Positions 29,116 through 38,474 of a stretch of 64,000 nucleotides of DNA are shown here, in pieces. A model generated the notes under the pieces. The model saw only the letters and a program-made list of their open reading frames with translations. It had not been told where the DNA came from and did no database searches. The position numbers were made by a program, and so were the translations under genes. The stretch lies in the NCBI RefSeq assembly GCF_900112225.1, contig NZ_FOLD01000005.1, positions 1 to 64,000 of the forward strand. The letters run 5' to 3'. Each line of letters begins with the position of its first letter. Position 1 is the stretch's first letter. This DNA is from Massilia yuzhufengensis. GTDB taxonomy: Bacteria > Pseudomonadota > Gammaproteobacteria > Burkholderiales > Burkholderiaceae_D.

Positions 29116-29502
29116 CTACAGATAGCGGTTGTACAACACAACCGCCCAGGTCGCAAGCGCCAAAAGCAGGGTCAGCGCCACGGCCGCGCTGCCCATGTCC
29201 TTGGCCACCTTCGACAGCGGATGGCGCTCGAGCGAGATGCGGTCGACGATGGCCTCGATGGCCGAGTTGATGATCTCCACCACCAGCACCAGGATCATGA
29301 CGCCGACCAGCACCAGTTTCTGGAAACCGGAGACCGGCAGCAGCAGGGCCACCACGGCGGCGATGGCGATCACCACGACCTCTTGCCGGAACGCCGCTTC
29401 GCTGCGCCAGGCCCAGGCCAGGCCGTCGGCGGTATTGCGGCAGGCCGCGAGGAGGCGGGCGATACCGCGCTTGGTCTTGAACTCGCTGATCGGGTGTTCC
29501 AT
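29116..29502 (-). CDS. dgkA: diacylglycerol kinase (DgkA type)
   Basis: Small inner-membrane enzyme recycling diacylglycerol to phosphatidic acid. The 128-residue protein has three membrane helices and the family motif EIINSAIEAIVDRIS, with EAAFRQE before helix 1 and KDMGSAAVAL before helix 3. The start at ATG 29502 (MEHPISEFKTKRG) is chosen; the remaining upstream frame crosses into the divergent promoter region. It is divergent from the IclR gene. Confidence 0.93.
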   Translation of the reverse strand: MEHPISEFKTKRGIARLLAACRNTADGLAWAWRSEAAFRQEVVVIAIAAVVALLLPVSGFQKLVLVGVMILVLVVEIINSAIEAIVDRISLERHPLSKVAKDMGSAAVALTLLLALATWAVVLYNRYL

Positions 29503-29576
29503 GGAGGTGGTCAAAGTAAATGCAGGATTGTCATTATGCCCGGCCTGCAACAGCTTGCACACCGCGGCCCATCGGT

Positions 29577-29606
29577 TTGCATCTGCGTTTCACATCATGG
29601 TATAAA
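29577..29606 (+). promoter_or_regulatory. candidate promoter of the IclR-family gene
   Basis: TTGCAT (29577-29582) and TATAAA (29601-29606) are 18 nt apart, and the ATG follows 30 nt after the -10 box. Confidence 0.5.
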
Positions 29607-29636
29607 GAAGGAATACTGCACTGCACCAAGCACATC

Positions 29637-30434
29637 ATGAAAATGGAAAACCCAGAACCGGCCGCCCTGCCTGCCAAGACCTCGATCCAGGTCATCGAAC
29701 GGATGGTGGCTCTGCTCGACGCGCTGGCCACGTATTCCGATCCGGTGAGCCTGAAGGAGCTGTCCAGGGTCTCGGGCCTGCACCCGTCGACCGCGCACCG
29801 CATCCTCAACGACATGGTCGTCACGCGCTTTGTCGACCGGGTCGAGCCGGGCACCTACCGGCTCGGCATGCGCCTGCTGGAACTGGGCAATGTGGTGAAA
29901 AGCCGCCTCTCGGTGCGCGAAGCGGCGCTCGACTTCATGCGCGCCCTGCACAAGAAAACCCAGCAGACCGTGAACCTGTCGGTGCGCCAGGGCGACGAGA
30001 TCGTCTACATCGACCGCGCCTATTCCGAACGTTCCGGCATGCAGGTGGTGCGCGCGATCGGCGGCCGGGCGCCGCTGCACCTGACCTCCACCGGCAAGCT
30101 GTTCCTGTCGATCGACGACGCCAAGACCATCCGCGCCTACGCCACGCGCACCGGCCTGGCGGGCCACAACAAGAATTCGATCACCGACCTGGCGCGCTTC
30201 GAGCGCGAACTGAGCTTGGTGCGCGCGCGCGGCTATGCGCGCGACAACGAAGAGCTGGAACTGGGCGTGCGCTGCATGGCTGCCGGCATCTTCGACGACA
30301 GCGGCAAGCTGGTCGCCGGCCTGTCGATCTCGGCCCCGGCCGACCGCCTGCAGGAAGAATGGCTGGAAGACCTGGTGCAGACGGCCACCAGCATCTCGGC
30401 GACGCTCGGCTACCGCTCCGTCCCGGCCATCTGA
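29637..30434 (+). CDS. IclR family transcriptional regulator
   Basis: DNA-binding regulator, usually a repressor of catabolic genes controlled by a small aromatic or organic acid. The 265-residue protein has an N-terminal winged helix-turn-helix (SLKELSRVSGLHPSTAHRIL) and a C-terminal IclR effector domain with GDEIVYIDRAYSERSGMQV, APLHLTSTGKLFLS and ELELGVRCMAAGIFD. No obvious catabolic target is adjacent. The ATG at 29637 is chosen; ATG at 29643 is an alternative. Confidence 0.92.
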   Translation: MKMENPEPAALPAKTSIQVIERMVALLDALATYSDPVSLKELSRVSGLHPSTAHRILNDMVVTRFVDRVEPGTYRLGMRLLELGNVVKSRLSVREAALDFMRALHKKTQQTVNLSVRQGDEIVYIDRAYSERSGMQVVRAIGGRAPLHLTSTGKLFLSIDDAKTIRAYATRTGLAGHNKNSITDLARFERELSLVRARGYARDNEELELGVRCMAAGIFDDSGKLVAGLSISAPADRLQEEWLEDLVQTATSISATLGYRSVPAI

Positions 30435-31628
30435 TTACCGCAGGCCGGGCGCCGCGGCGCTCATGACCGGCGTGATGCCGGTATTGCCCAGGGTACCGGG
30501 CGCCAGTACTTCCACCGGCGCCAGCGCCTCGAGGAAGCGGCGCACCCGGCCGGCGTCGGCAGTGCGCGACATCTTGCCCTTCGAATCCAGGAACACCATG
30601 ATCACGTTACGTCCGTGGATTGCCGCCTGCATGACGAGGCAGCGGCCCGCTTCGTTGATGAAGCCGGTTTTCTGCAGGCCGATATTCCAGTCGGGCAGCG
30701 CCACCAGGTAATTGGTATTGGCGTAGCGCATCGGGCGGCCGCTGGCTTTCACGATGGAATTGGGCGTCGTGGAAAATTCGCGCAGCAGCGGCTCCTGGTG
30801 GGCGGTGGACACCAGCCGCGCCAGGTCGCGCGCGCTCGATACATTGCGGCTCGACAGGCCGCTGGCGTCGACGTAATGCGTGTCCTTCATGCCCAGTTCG
30901 CGCGCCTTGGCGTTCATGGCGGCCACGAAAGCGTCGATGCCGCCAGGATAGTTACGGCCGAGCGCCGAGGCGGCGCGGTTTTCGGAACTCATCAGGGCGA
31001 TGTGCAGCAGTTCACGCCGCGTCATGCGCGATCCGACCGGCAGGCGCGAGCTGGAATATTTCTGGCGGTCGACGTCGGCGTCGCTGATGCGCAGGGTTTC
31101 GTCGAGGTCGAGCTTGGCTTGCACCACCACCAGCCCGGTCATGAGCTTGGTGATCGAGGCGATCGGCAGGGCGATATTGGCGTTTTTCTCGAACAGCACT
31201 TCCGAGCTGGCCTGGTCGAGCACGAGGGCGACGCTGGAGCGCAGCGACAGCGGGTCACTGGTGCCGCGCAGGCCGGCGGCGTCGCCGGCGGTGCGGGGAT
31301 CGTAGGCCACGGCGCCCGCGGCGACCGCGGCGGCGCCGGCACGGCGCACGACGTGGTAAGTGACTTTGCGCTTGCCGCGCACCATTTCCACGCGGCGCAC
31401 CATGCGCTGGCGGTTGTCGTTGGCGATGGCCTGCGCCAGGTCCTGGCGCTTGCCGCGCACCGCCTTGCGCGGTACGGCCTTGCGCTTCGCGGCGCGGGCC
31501 TTCTGTTTCTTCTTGACGACCTGGCCCTTGTTGGCCGTGGCGCCGGCGCCGGCCCCCGCGCCCGCAGCGTGGACTGGCTGGAACGCGAACAGCAGCGAAA
31601 CGAGCGCAGCCAATGCAAGTTTAAACAT
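30435..31628 (-). CDS. pbpG: D-alanyl-D-alanine endopeptidase (PBP7/PbpG type)
   Basis: Low-molecular-weight penicillin-binding protein cutting peptidoglycan cross-links in the periplasm. The 397-residue protein has a signal peptide ending about residue 22 (FQPVHAAG), then an unusually long Lys/Arg-rich stretch from about 34 to 90, and the peptidase S11 domain with SxxK (Ser158-Lys161, SITK), SxN (Ser215-Asn217, SSEN) and KTG (320-322). All active-site motifs are intact. The gene ends one nucleotide after the IclR stop, in convergent orientation. Confidence 0.92.
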   Translation of the reverse strand: MFKLALAALVSLLFAFQPVHAAGAGAGAGATANKGQVVKKKQKARAAKRKAVPRKAVRGKRQDLAQAIANDNRQRMVRRVEMVRGKRKVTYHVVRRAGAAAVAAGAVAYDPRTAGDAAGLRGTSDPLSLRSSVALVLDQASSEVLFEKNANIALPIASITKLMTGLVVVQAKLDLDETLRISDADVDRQKYSSSRLPVGSRMTRRELLHIALMSSENRAASALGRNYPGGIDAFVAAMNAKARELGMKDTHYVDASGLSSRNVSSARDLARLVSTAHQEPLLREFSTTPNSIVKASGRPMRYANTNYLVALPDWNIGLQKTGFINEAGRCLVMQAAIHGRNVIMVFLDSKGKMSRTADAGRVRRFLEALAPVEVLAPGTLGNTGITPVMSAAAPGLR

Positions 31629-31795
31629 CTGACACCCTTCGACGCAAACTGATGAGGTACGAGATGCAGTTTAGCCGAACAACACCCCTGCGCAAGCGAA
31701 ATATAAATTCCGTGCAGCAACACCACGAAATATAATCCGGTGTTGCGACAAATGTATTTACGCTTGTGTCTGTTGATGGTGAATTAGCGTCCCAT

Positions 31796-32491
31796 TTATT
31801 CGACGAAGCGGGCGAAGCTGTGCGGCGCCTCGCGTTCCGTCACGAGCGAATTCTCGATGCGTTCCGGATCGGCCCAGCCGAGCGCCATCCCGCACACCAC
31901 CATTTCATTGTCCGGCAACGCGAGCTGCTGCGCAATCACCCGATGATATTGTGTGAACGCGGCCTGCGGGCAGGTGTCGAGGCCGCGTCCGCGCGCGGCG
32001 ACCATGATGTTCTGCAAGAACATGCCATAGTCGAGCCAGGAGCCCTGCTCCATGACGCGGTCGATGGTAAAGATCAGGCCAACCGGCGCATCGAAGAACT
32101 GGTAATTGCGCGCGTGCTGGGCCGCCATCCCGGCCTTGTTGTCGCGCGTGAGGCCCAGCAGCGCGTACAGGTCCCAGCCCACCTTGCGGCGCCGGTCCAC
32201 GAAGGGCGACACCCATTCGCGCGGATAGTAGGCGTATTCCTCGGTGTGGGCCTGCGCCTGTTGCGGGTCGGCGTTCACGGCCAGGATCGCCGCGCTCAGC
32301 GCCGTGCGTGCCTGGCCCGTCAGCACGTAGACCTTCCACGGCTGGGTGTTGGTGCCGGAAGGCGCGCGCGCCGCCACTTCGAGGATGCGCTCGATATCGG
32401 CGCGCTCCACCGGGGTGTCCAGGAAAGCGCGGATCGAGCGGCGCGAGGTGATGGCCGCGTCGACGGCTTCCTGCTGGGGGCTGGTAATCAT
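31796..32491 (-). CDS. nitroreductase family protein
   Basis: FMN-dependent NAD(P)H oxidoreductase of 231 residues. Typical signatures are SRRSIRAFLDTPVE near the N-terminus, APSGTNTQPWKVYVLTG (FMN site) and a late GLDTCPQAAFTQYH block. The substrate is unknown. Its start overlaps the stop of the EamA gene by 4 nt (32488-32491), so the two form an operon. Confidence 0.92.
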   Translation of the reverse strand: MITSPQQEAVDAAITSRRSIRAFLDTPVERADIERILEVAARAPSGTNTQPWKVYVLTGQARTALSAAILAVNADPQQAQAHTEEYAYYPREWVSPFVDRRRKVGWDLYALLGLTRDNKAGMAAQHARNYQFFDAPVGLIFTIDRVMEQGSWLDYGMFLQNIMVAARGRGLDTCPQAAFTQYHRVIAQQLALPDNEMVVCGMALGWADPERIENSLVTEREAPHSFARFVE

Positions 32492-33429
32492 GGGGTCTCC
32501 TTGTTATGGGCTTGCTTGACGACGAATGCGACACCGGTCACGGCCACCGCCATGCCGGCCAGTGCGAGGGGGCTGAAGGCCTCGCCGAACAGCAGCCAGG
32601 CCATGACGGCGGTGGTGGGCGGCGTCAGGTACAGCAGGCTGGTCACTTCGGTGGCGCGGCTGCGCCGGATCAGGGTAAACAGTAAAAAGATGGCGCCGAT
32701 CGACAGCGCGAAGATCGACCACAGCCAGGCCAGGATGAAATCCAGGCTCCAGCTCACCTGCGAAAGCCGCGGGTCCAGTCCTTCCAGCCAGATCGCCAGC
32801 GGCACCAGGGCGGCGACCGTGGCGGCGAACTGGATGACGGTGCCGGTGCGCAGGTCGAAGCCCGGGCACCAGCGCTTCTGGTACATGGTGCCGGCCGTGA
32901 TGCACAGCAGCGCGAACAGGCACAGGCCGATGCCGGCCGCGCTCAAGCCGCCCAGGTGCAGCTTGGCGTGGACCACCAGCGCCACCCCGCACAGCCCGAG
33001 CAGGAAGCCGAGCCACTGGCGCGGCCGCACCCGTTCTCCGATCAGGGGGGCCAGCGCCGCCGTCAGGATCGGCTGCATGCCGACGATCAGCGCCGTGAGG
33101 CCCGCCGGCATGCCCAGCTTGATGGCGGCCCACACGCCGCCCAGGTAACCGGCCTGCAGCAATAGCCCGGCCACGGCGACATGCAGGAGTTGCCCCCGCG
33201 GCCAGGGCGCGCGCCAGAGGAAGACGATCGGCAGCAGCACCGCCAGCACGCCCAGGCAGCGCAGGATCAGGAAGGTCAAGGGCGGCGCATAGGGCAGCCC
33301 CAGCTTGGCGACGATGAAGCCGGTACTCCAGAGCAAGACAAACAGCAGCGGCACTGGCGAGAGCCAGGAATCGCGGGTGACGGAGGGGGCGCTGGATCGG
33401 GTGCCGGGCGACATGGGCGGGTGCTGCAT
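32488..33429 (-). CDS. EamA/DMT family transporter
   Basis: Membrane transporter of about 313 residues with ten predicted helices and two EamA repeats; FVLLWSTGFIVAKLGLPYAPP opens the first and SLLYLTPPTTAVMAWLLFGE lies in the second. The substrate is unknown. Several starts are possible; ATG 33429 (MQHPPMSPGT) or 33414 is more likely than 33510, whose extra residues are not protein-like. It is translationally coupled to the nitroreductase. Confidence 0.85.
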   Translation of the reverse strand: MQHPPMSPGTRSSAPSVTRDSWLSPVPLLFVLLWSTGFIVAKLGLPYAPPLTFLILRCLGVLAVLLPIVFLWRAPWPRGQLLHVAVAGLLLQAGYLGGVWAAIKLGMPAGLTALIVGMQPILTAALAPLIGERVRPRQWLGFLLGLCGVALVVHAKLHLGGLSAAGIGLCLFALLCITAGTMYQKRWCPGFDLRTGTVIQFAATVAALVPLAIWLEGLDPRLSQVSWSLDFILAWLWSIFALSIGAIFLLFTLIRRSRATEVTSLLYLTPPTTAVMAWLLFGEAFSPLALAGMAVAVTGVAFVVKQAHNKETP

Positions 33430-33758
33430 GGCAGCGTAGCTGGAATGGATGAGCGTGACGGTAAGGTCTAGTCTAGCACGCAGCGGCGGGGGAACTTGCC
33501 ACCCGGCCAACTTCGCTTTTCTTGCGATAACTCAAACGAACTAGCTTGAAATTTCTTGCAAACAATGCATTCCAGAAATTTATGCACAGTTCATGGTGCA
33601 GCGCGTCAAAATAGCTTGACTCGGTTTCCAACATGGTTGAAAATTCGCTCTGTTGCGGTGCACAAAAAAGAGTTTCGTCGAAACTTAACGAATAAAACTA
33701 GCCTCACCGGTCCAAGCAACATCTTATCCACTGAACTTTTTGAAATCTGGAGATCCAT
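33430..33758 (+). promoter_or_regulatory. AT-rich leader and candidate promoter of the phasin gene
   Basis: This 329-base gene-free stretch is AT-rich compared with its surroundings. TTGACT (33616-33621) and GAAAAT (33639-33644) are 17 nt apart and could be the phasin promoter, leaving a leader of more than 100 nt. A GGAGAT ribosome site precedes the ATG. Nothing protein-coding was seen. Confidence 0.4.
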
Positions 33759-34340
33759 ATGTTTGCAATCCCTGAGCAGTTCTCGAATGCCACCAAAGCC
33801 AACCTCGAATCGCAGTTCGCACTGTTTTCGTCGCTGACCGCCAAGACCTTCGAAAGCGTCGAGAAGCTGGTCGAACTGAATATCAGCACCGCCCGCGCTT
33901 CGCTGGAAGAATCGTCGAACGTCACCCGCAAGCTGCTGAGCGCAAAAGACCCACAGGAATTCTTCTCGGTCGCCGCTTCGCAAGCCCAGCCGTCGGCAGA
34001 GAAAGCCACCTCGTACAGCCGCCAGCTGGCATCGATCGCCAGCGGCGCCGGCGCCGAATTCTCGAAAGTCGCCGAAGGCCAGATCGTCGAAACCAACCGC
34101 AAAGTCATCGCGCTGGTCGACGAAGTGAGCAAGAACGCCCCAGCCGGTTCGGAGACCTTCGTCGCCGCCGTCAAGACCGCGATCAGCAACGCCAACGCAG
34201 GCTACGAGCAGTTCAGCAAGACCAGCAAGCAAGCTGCAGAAACCATCGAAACCAACGTCACCGCCGCGGTGAACCAATTTTCGGCGACTGCTCGCAAGGC
34301 TACCGCTGCCGCCACCGGCACCGCGACCGCCGCCGCCTAA
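33759..34340 (+). CDS. phaP: phasin family protein (polyhydroxyalkanoate granule protein)
   Basis: Coats the surface of polyhydroxyalkanoate granules. The 193-residue protein is almost wholly amphipathic helix: it opens with [20 protein letters not shown], continues with the phasin_2 pattern [20 protein letters not shown], and ends in an Ala/Thr-rich tail. The single copy has a strong terminator, its own promoter region and codon use biased to common codons, consistent with high expression. Confidence 0.93.
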   Translation: MFAIPEQFSNATKANLESQFALFSSLTAKTFESVEKLVELNISTARASLEESSNVTRKLLSAKDPQEFFSVAASQAQPSAEKATSYSRQLASIASGAGAEFSKVAEGQIVETNRKVIALVDEVSKNAPAGSETFVAAVKTAISNANAGYEQFSKTSKQAAETIETNVTAAVNQFSATARKATAAATGTATAAA

Positions 34341-34364
34341 GCTGCGACTCGTGAAGTAAGTGAA

Positions 34365-34392
34365 AGGCCGGGACGATGTCCCGGCCTTTTGT
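34365..34392 (+). terminator. terminator of the phasin gene
   Basis: AGGCCGGGAC, a GAT loop and GTCCCGGCCT are followed by TTTTGTTTTT, starting 24 nt after the phasin stop. Confidence 0.92.
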
Positions 34393-34447
34393 TTTTGGGG
34401 GGGGCCTGCCCGGCTGCTCAATCGCTTTAATTGTCAACCGTTGAACC

Positions 34448-34573
34448 GTCGTACGCGCCACTGGCGCCTACGACTTCCAGCGCAGGCCGGAACCCAAGTT
34501 CGTAGCGTACCTTCAGCGTCAACCTCTCATGGCCTGCACGCAAAATTGGGTTCCGGCCTTCGCCGGAACGACG
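34448..34573. repeat. REP-type cluster downstream of phaP and livF
   Basis: Between convergent phaP and livF lie an imperfect palindrome at 34448-34474 (GTCGTACGCGCCA with GGCGCCTACGAC), a half-site AGGCCGGAACCCAA at 34484-34497, and a full unit AAATTGGGTTCCGGCC with TTCGCCGGAACGACG at 34542-34573. The last is a close relative of the pair at 23344-23455, with GG-AA in place of GG-GA at the stem centre. Confidence 0.75.
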
Positions 34574-34616
34574 TGCGAAGGGCGCGGGCCTACCTGACCG
34601 TGCGCAGTTCGCGCGG

Positions 34617-35339
34617 CTACTCCCCCAAATACGCCGCCTGCACCCGGGAATCATTGAGCATATCCGCCGCATTCCCCGTCATCGTCAGCGCCCCCGATTC
34701 CATCACATACCCCCGGTGCGCCGCCTGCAGCGCGAGCTTGGCGTTCTGCTCCACCAGCAGCACCGTGATGCCCTGCGCCGACACGTCGCGGATCACCTCG
34801 AAGATCTTCTCGACCATGATCGGCGACAGCCCCATCGACGGTTCGTCCAGCAGCAGCAGGGTCGGGTGGCACATCAGCGCGCGCGCCATGGCCAGCATCT
34901 GCTGCTCGCCGCCCGACAGCGTGCCGGCCAGCTGGCCGGAGCGTTCCTTCAGGCGCGGGAACACCGCATACCATTTATCGATGTCCGCCGCGATGCCGGC
35001 CGGGTCGTTGCGCGTATACGCGCCCATCAGCAGGTTTTCGTGGATCGTCATGCGGGTGAACACGCCCCGCCCTTCCGGCACCATGGCCAGCTTCTTCTGC
35101 ACCATGCGGAAGGACTGGGTGCCGCGCAGGGGCTGGCCCAGGTAGCTGATCTCGCCTTCGACCTTGCACGGCGGGAGGGTGCCGGTGATGGCCTTGAGCG
35201 TGGTGGTCTTGCCGGCGCCGTTGGCGCCGATCAGGGTCACCAGCTCGCCCTTGTTCACTTCCAGGTCGAGGCCCTTGACCGCCTTGATGCCGCCGTAGGC
35301 GACTTTCAGGCCGGAGATTTTCAGGATCGTTTCCGTCAT
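34617..35339 (-). CDS. livF: branched-chain amino acid ABC transporter ATP-binding protein LivF
   Basis: ATPase subunit of a Liv-type importer, 240 residues. Walker A GANGAGKTTTLKAI, signature LSGGEQQMLAMARAL, Walker B LLLLDEPSMGLSP and switch VLLVEQNAKLALQAAHRGYV are intact, and the sequence is of the LivF type (MVPEGRGVFTRMTIHENL). The start at ATG 35339 overlaps the livG stop by 4 nt. It is the last gene of livHMGF. Confidence 0.94.
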   Translation of the reverse strand: MTETILKISGLKVAYGGIKAVKGLDLEVNKGELVTLIGANGAGKTTTLKAITGTLPPCKVEGEISYLGQPLRGTQSFRMVQKKLAMVPEGRGVFTRMTIHENLLMGAYTRNDPAGIAADIDKWYAVFPRLKERSGQLAGTLSGGEQQMLAMARALMCHPTLLLLDEPSMGLSPIMVEKIFEVIRDVSAQGITVLLVEQNAKLALQAAHRGYVMESGALTMTGNAADMLNDSRVQAAYLGE

Positions 35340-36106
35340 TGGTGCGCGCCTCCCAGGTAGGCCTTGATCACGGCCTCGTTCTTCTGGATCTCGGCCGGGA
35401 GTCCCTCCGCGATCTGCTTGCCGTACTCCAGCACCGTGATGCGGTCGCACAGGCCCATCATCAGCTTGACGTCGTGTTCGATCAGCAGCACGGTCTTGCC
35501 TTCATTTTTAATCTTCACCAGCAGCTCGCGCAGGCCCAGCTTCTCGGTGGCGTTCATGCCGGCCGCCGGCTCGTCCAGCGCCAGCAGCTGCGGGTCGGTC
35601 GCGAGCGCGCGCGCGATCTCGAGGCGGCGCTGGTCGCCGTAGGACAGGTACTTGGCGGTGCGGCCGGCAAACTGGCCGATGCCGACGAAGTCCAGCAGTT
35701 CCTGCGCCCGCGCGCGGATCTCCTCCTCTTCCCGGCGCGCCGCGCCGTGGCGGAAGATCGCGCCGAACACGCCCTGGCGGGTGCGCACGTGGCGGCCCAC
35801 CATCACGTTTTCCAGCGCGCTCATCTCGCCGAACAGGCGGATGTTCTGGAAGGTGCGCGCGATGCCCGCTTTCGCCACCTCGTGCGGGGCCGATGGCGAA
35901 TACGGCTTGCCGGCCAGCTCGAACGTACCGCTGTCCGGCTGGTACAGGCCGGTGATCACGTTGAAGAAGGTGGTCTTGCCGGCGCCGTTGGGGCCGATCA
36001 GGCCATAGATCTGGCCCTTCTCGATGCGGATCCCGACGTCGGTCAGCGCCTGCAGGCCGCCGAAGCGCTTGTTGACGCCCGCGATATTCAGGAGGTAGCC
36101 GCTCAT
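35336..36106 (-). CDS. livG: branched-chain amino acid ABC transporter ATP-binding protein LivG
   Basis: Second ATPase subunit, 256 residues, with Walker A GPNGAGKTTFFNVITGLY, LivG-type GIARTFQNIRLFGEMSALEN, signature LSYGDQRRLEIARAL and Walker B LLALDEPAAGMN. The ATG at 36106 has an AGGAGGT-like site within the 3' end of livM, and the two genes overlap by 4 nt. The frame continuing upstream is a shadow of livM. Confidence 0.94.
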   Translation of the reverse strand: MSGYLLNIAGVNKRFGGLQALTDVGIRIEKGQIYGLIGPNGAGKTTFFNVITGLYQPDSGTFELAGKPYSPSAPHEVAKAGIARTFQNIRLFGEMSALENVMVGRHVRTRQGVFGAIFRHGAARREEEEIRARAQELLDFVGIGQFAGRTAKYLSYGDQRRLEIARALATDPQLLALDEPAAGMNATEKLGLRELLVKIKNEGKTVLLIEHDVKLMMGLCDRITVLEYGKQIAEGLPAEIQKNEAVIKAYLGGAHQ

Positions 36107-37314
36107 GCCTTCACCCCGTCCTCTTCGTCGCGCGCCAGCGCGGCGTTGGGGCGTTCTTCCCGGTTCGGCGACGGCCACAGGCCAGCCGGATTGACCAGCA
36201 TGATCAGCACCAGCGCCAGGCCATACAGCAGCTGGCGCAGCACCTCGGCTTCGATGACCACGGTGCCGAACATCGCCATTTGCGCCGGTTCGACCACGTG
36301 GCGCAGCACTTCGGGCAGCGCCGCCAGCAGCACGCCGCCCAGCACCACGCCGGGGATGTGGCCGATCCCGCCCAGCACCACCATGGCCAGCACGGCGATC
36401 GATTCGGTCAGCGAGAACGATTCCGGCGACACGAAGCCCTGGAAGGCGCCGAACATGGCGCCGGCCACGCCGCCGAACGAGGCGCCCATGGCGAAGGCCA
36501 GCAGCTTGACGTTGCGGGTATTGATGCCCATGGCCTTGGCCGCGATCTCGTCTTCGCGGATCGCCACCCAGGCCCGGCCCAGGCGCGAGTGCTGCAGGCG
36601 CGAGGTGATGAAGATGGTGGCGATGGCTAGGCCCAGGAACAGGAAATAATAGGCGTTCACCGAGGGCATCGAGAAGCTGCCGATGTGCACCGTGGCCTGG
36701 GAGCCCGCCTCGCCTGCCAGCGACACCCCGAACACGCGGATCGGGTCGATCATGTTGATCCCCTGCGGCCCGTTGGTGAAGTTGATCGGGTCGTTCAGGT
36801 TGTTCATGAAGATGCGGATGATCTCCCCGAATCCCAGCGTGACGATGGCCAGGTAGTCGCCGCGCAGCTTGAGGGTCGGTGCACCGAGGATGGCGCCGCA
36901 CAGGCCCGCGACGATGCCGGCCAGCGGCACGATCGCCCACACCGACAGGTGGATGCCGTTCTGCTGGATCTCGGGGCCGAAGAAGCTTACCAGGGCTTCG
37001 CCCAGCGCCGGCGAATAATAAATGACCGATTCGAGCAGGGCCGCGAACTGAGGGGACGAAAACAGCCCGACCATGTAGGCGCCCACCGCGAAGAAGGCGA
37101 TGTAGCCCAGGTCGAGCAGGCCGGCGAAGCCGACCACGATGTTCAGGCCCAGCGCCAGCATGATGTAGAGCAGCGCGATGTCGATGATGCGCACCCAGGA
37201 ATTACCGAATTGGGCTGCGAAGAAGGGGAAGACCAGCATCAGCGCCAGCACCGCCGCCATCGAGGCGTAGGCCTGGCGCGGCTTGTGGTGGACGTCGAAA
37301 GTCAGGAGTGCCAT
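36103..37314 (-). CDS. livM: branched-chain amino acid ABC transporter permease LivM
   Basis: Membrane subunit of 403 residues with about ten helices. The family core reads ALGLNIVVGFAGLLDLGYIAFFAVGAYM, and LRGDYLAIVTLGFGEIIR with the typical EDEIAAKAMGINTRNVKLLAFAMGASFGG coupling region is present. An extension of about 50 residues with YYSPALGEALVSFFGPEIQQ interrupts the first third, as in other proteobacterial LivM of this length. Confidence 0.92.
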   Translation of the reverse strand: MALLTFDVHHKPRQAYASMAAVLALMLVFPFFAAQFGNSWVRIIDIALLYIMLALGLNIVVGFAGLLDLGYIAFFAVGAYMVGLFSSPQFAALLESVIYYSPALGEALVSFFGPEIQQNGIHLSVWAIVPLAGIVAGLCGAILGAPTLKLRGDYLAIVTLGFGEIIRIFMNNLNDPINFTNGPQGINMIDPIRVFGVSLAGEAGSQATVHIGSFSMPSVNAYYFLFLGLAIATIFITSRLQHSRLGRAWVAIREDEIAAKAMGINTRNVKLLAFAMGASFGGVAGAMFGAFQGFVSPESFSLTESIAVLAMVVLGGIGHIPGVVLGGVLLAALPEVLRHVVEPAQMAMFGTVVIEAEVLRQLLYGLALVLIMLVNPAGLWPSPNREERPNAALARDEEDGVKA

Positions 37315-37333
37315 GGTGTGGGTCCTTGTGGTA

Positions 37334-38263
37334 TCAGGCGCGGTCCGCCACGCGCTCGCCCATGATGCCGGACGGGCGCAGGGTCAGCACGAGGATCAGC
37401 ACGACGAAGGCGAAGATATCCTGGTAGTGGCTGCCCAGGAAGCCGCCGGTGACGTCGCCGATGTAGCCGGCGCCGAGCGCCTCGATGATGCCCAGCAGGA
37501 TGCCGCCGATCATGGCGCCGTAGATGTTGCCGATCCCGCCAAGCACTGCGGCGCAGAAGGCCTTCAGGCCCGGCAGCACGCCCATGGTGAAGGTGATCGA
37601 CGCATAGTTGGCGCCCCACATCACGCCGGCCACCGCCGCCAGTGCGGCGCCGATGGCGAAGGTGGCGACGATGACGCGGTTCGCGTCCACGCCCATCAGG
37701 CCGGCCACGCGCGGGTTCTCGGCCACGGCGCGCATCGCGCGGCCCATCCTGGTGCGCTCGACCAGCAGCACCAGGGCGACCATCGCCAGCGCCGCCAGCA
37801 CCAGCAGCAGCACCTGGGTATGCGAGATCAGCGCGCCGCCGATGTTGATCGGTTCGGGCGAGAGCAGCTGCGGGAAAGGCAGCGGACTGCGGCCCCAGAT
37901 CATCATGGCGAAGGTCTGCAGCAGGATCGACACGCCGATCGCCGTGATCAGCGGCGCCAGGCGCGGCGCATTGCGGAGGCGCCGGTAGGCGATGCGTTCG
38001 ATCAGGATGTTGAGCAGCATGGCCACGGGGATGGCGCCGACGATGGCGATGGCCAGCTGCACGTAGCCGGGCAGGCCAGGGACGTAGGCTTCAAGCAGTT
38101 TCAGGATGGTCAGGCCGATCATGGCCCCGATCATCAGGACGTCGCCGTGGGCGAAATTGATCAGGTTGAGCACCCCGTACACCATCGTGTAGCCGAGGGC
38201 GACCAGGGCGTACATGCTGCCCAGTACCAGTCCGTTGAGGATCTGCTGGATGAAAGTTTCCAT
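37334..38263 (-). CDS. livH: branched-chain amino acid ABC transporter permease LivH
   Basis: Membrane subunit of 309 residues, first gene of livHMGF. The LivH hallmarks are QQILNGLVLGSMYALVALGY, VLNLINFAHGDVLM, and the coupling loop RTRMGRAMRAVAENPRVAGLMG. The periplasmic amino acid-binding protein (livK/J) is not in this block, so it must be encoded elsewhere. Substrate could be branched-chain amino acids or related compounds. Confidence 0.93.
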   Translation of the reverse strand: METFIQQILNGLVLGSMYALVALGYTMVYGVLNLINFAHGDVLMIGAMIGLTILKLLEAYVPGLPGYVQLAIAIVGAIPVAMLLNILIERIAYRRLRNAPRLAPLITAIGVSILLQTFAMMIWGRSPLPFPQLLSPEPINIGGALISHTQVLLLVLAALAMVALVLLVERTRMGRAMRAVAENPRVAGLMGVDANRVIVATFAIGAALAAVAGVMWGANYASITFTMGVLPGLKAFCAAVLGGIGNIYGAMIGGILLGIIEALGAGYIGDVTGGFLGSHYQDIFAFVVLILVLTLRPSGIMGERVADRA

Positions 38264-38325
38264 CGTTCTGCTGCCTTATTCTAAGAACTGAGCAAAATAT
38301 CAAAGCAAGAACTGAGCCGAACCAA

Positions 38326-38360
38326 CAAAAACGGCACTCCGGGAAAACCCGCAGTGCCGC
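38326..38360 (-). terminator. terminator of ispH
   Basis: On the minus strand CGGCACTGCGGG, a TTTT loop and CCCGGAGTGCCG are followed by TTTTTGTT. It lies between ispH and livH and separates the two transcripts. Confidence 0.88.
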
Positions 38361-38474
38361 TCCTGGTCGATGACAGCGTTTCAGAGCGTCGTCATCATAA
38401 ATGGCATTTAGAAAACTTACACTGGAAAACGCGCAGCTTCAAAAAATTTGTTTCGCGTACGTACAGCGCGGCGC

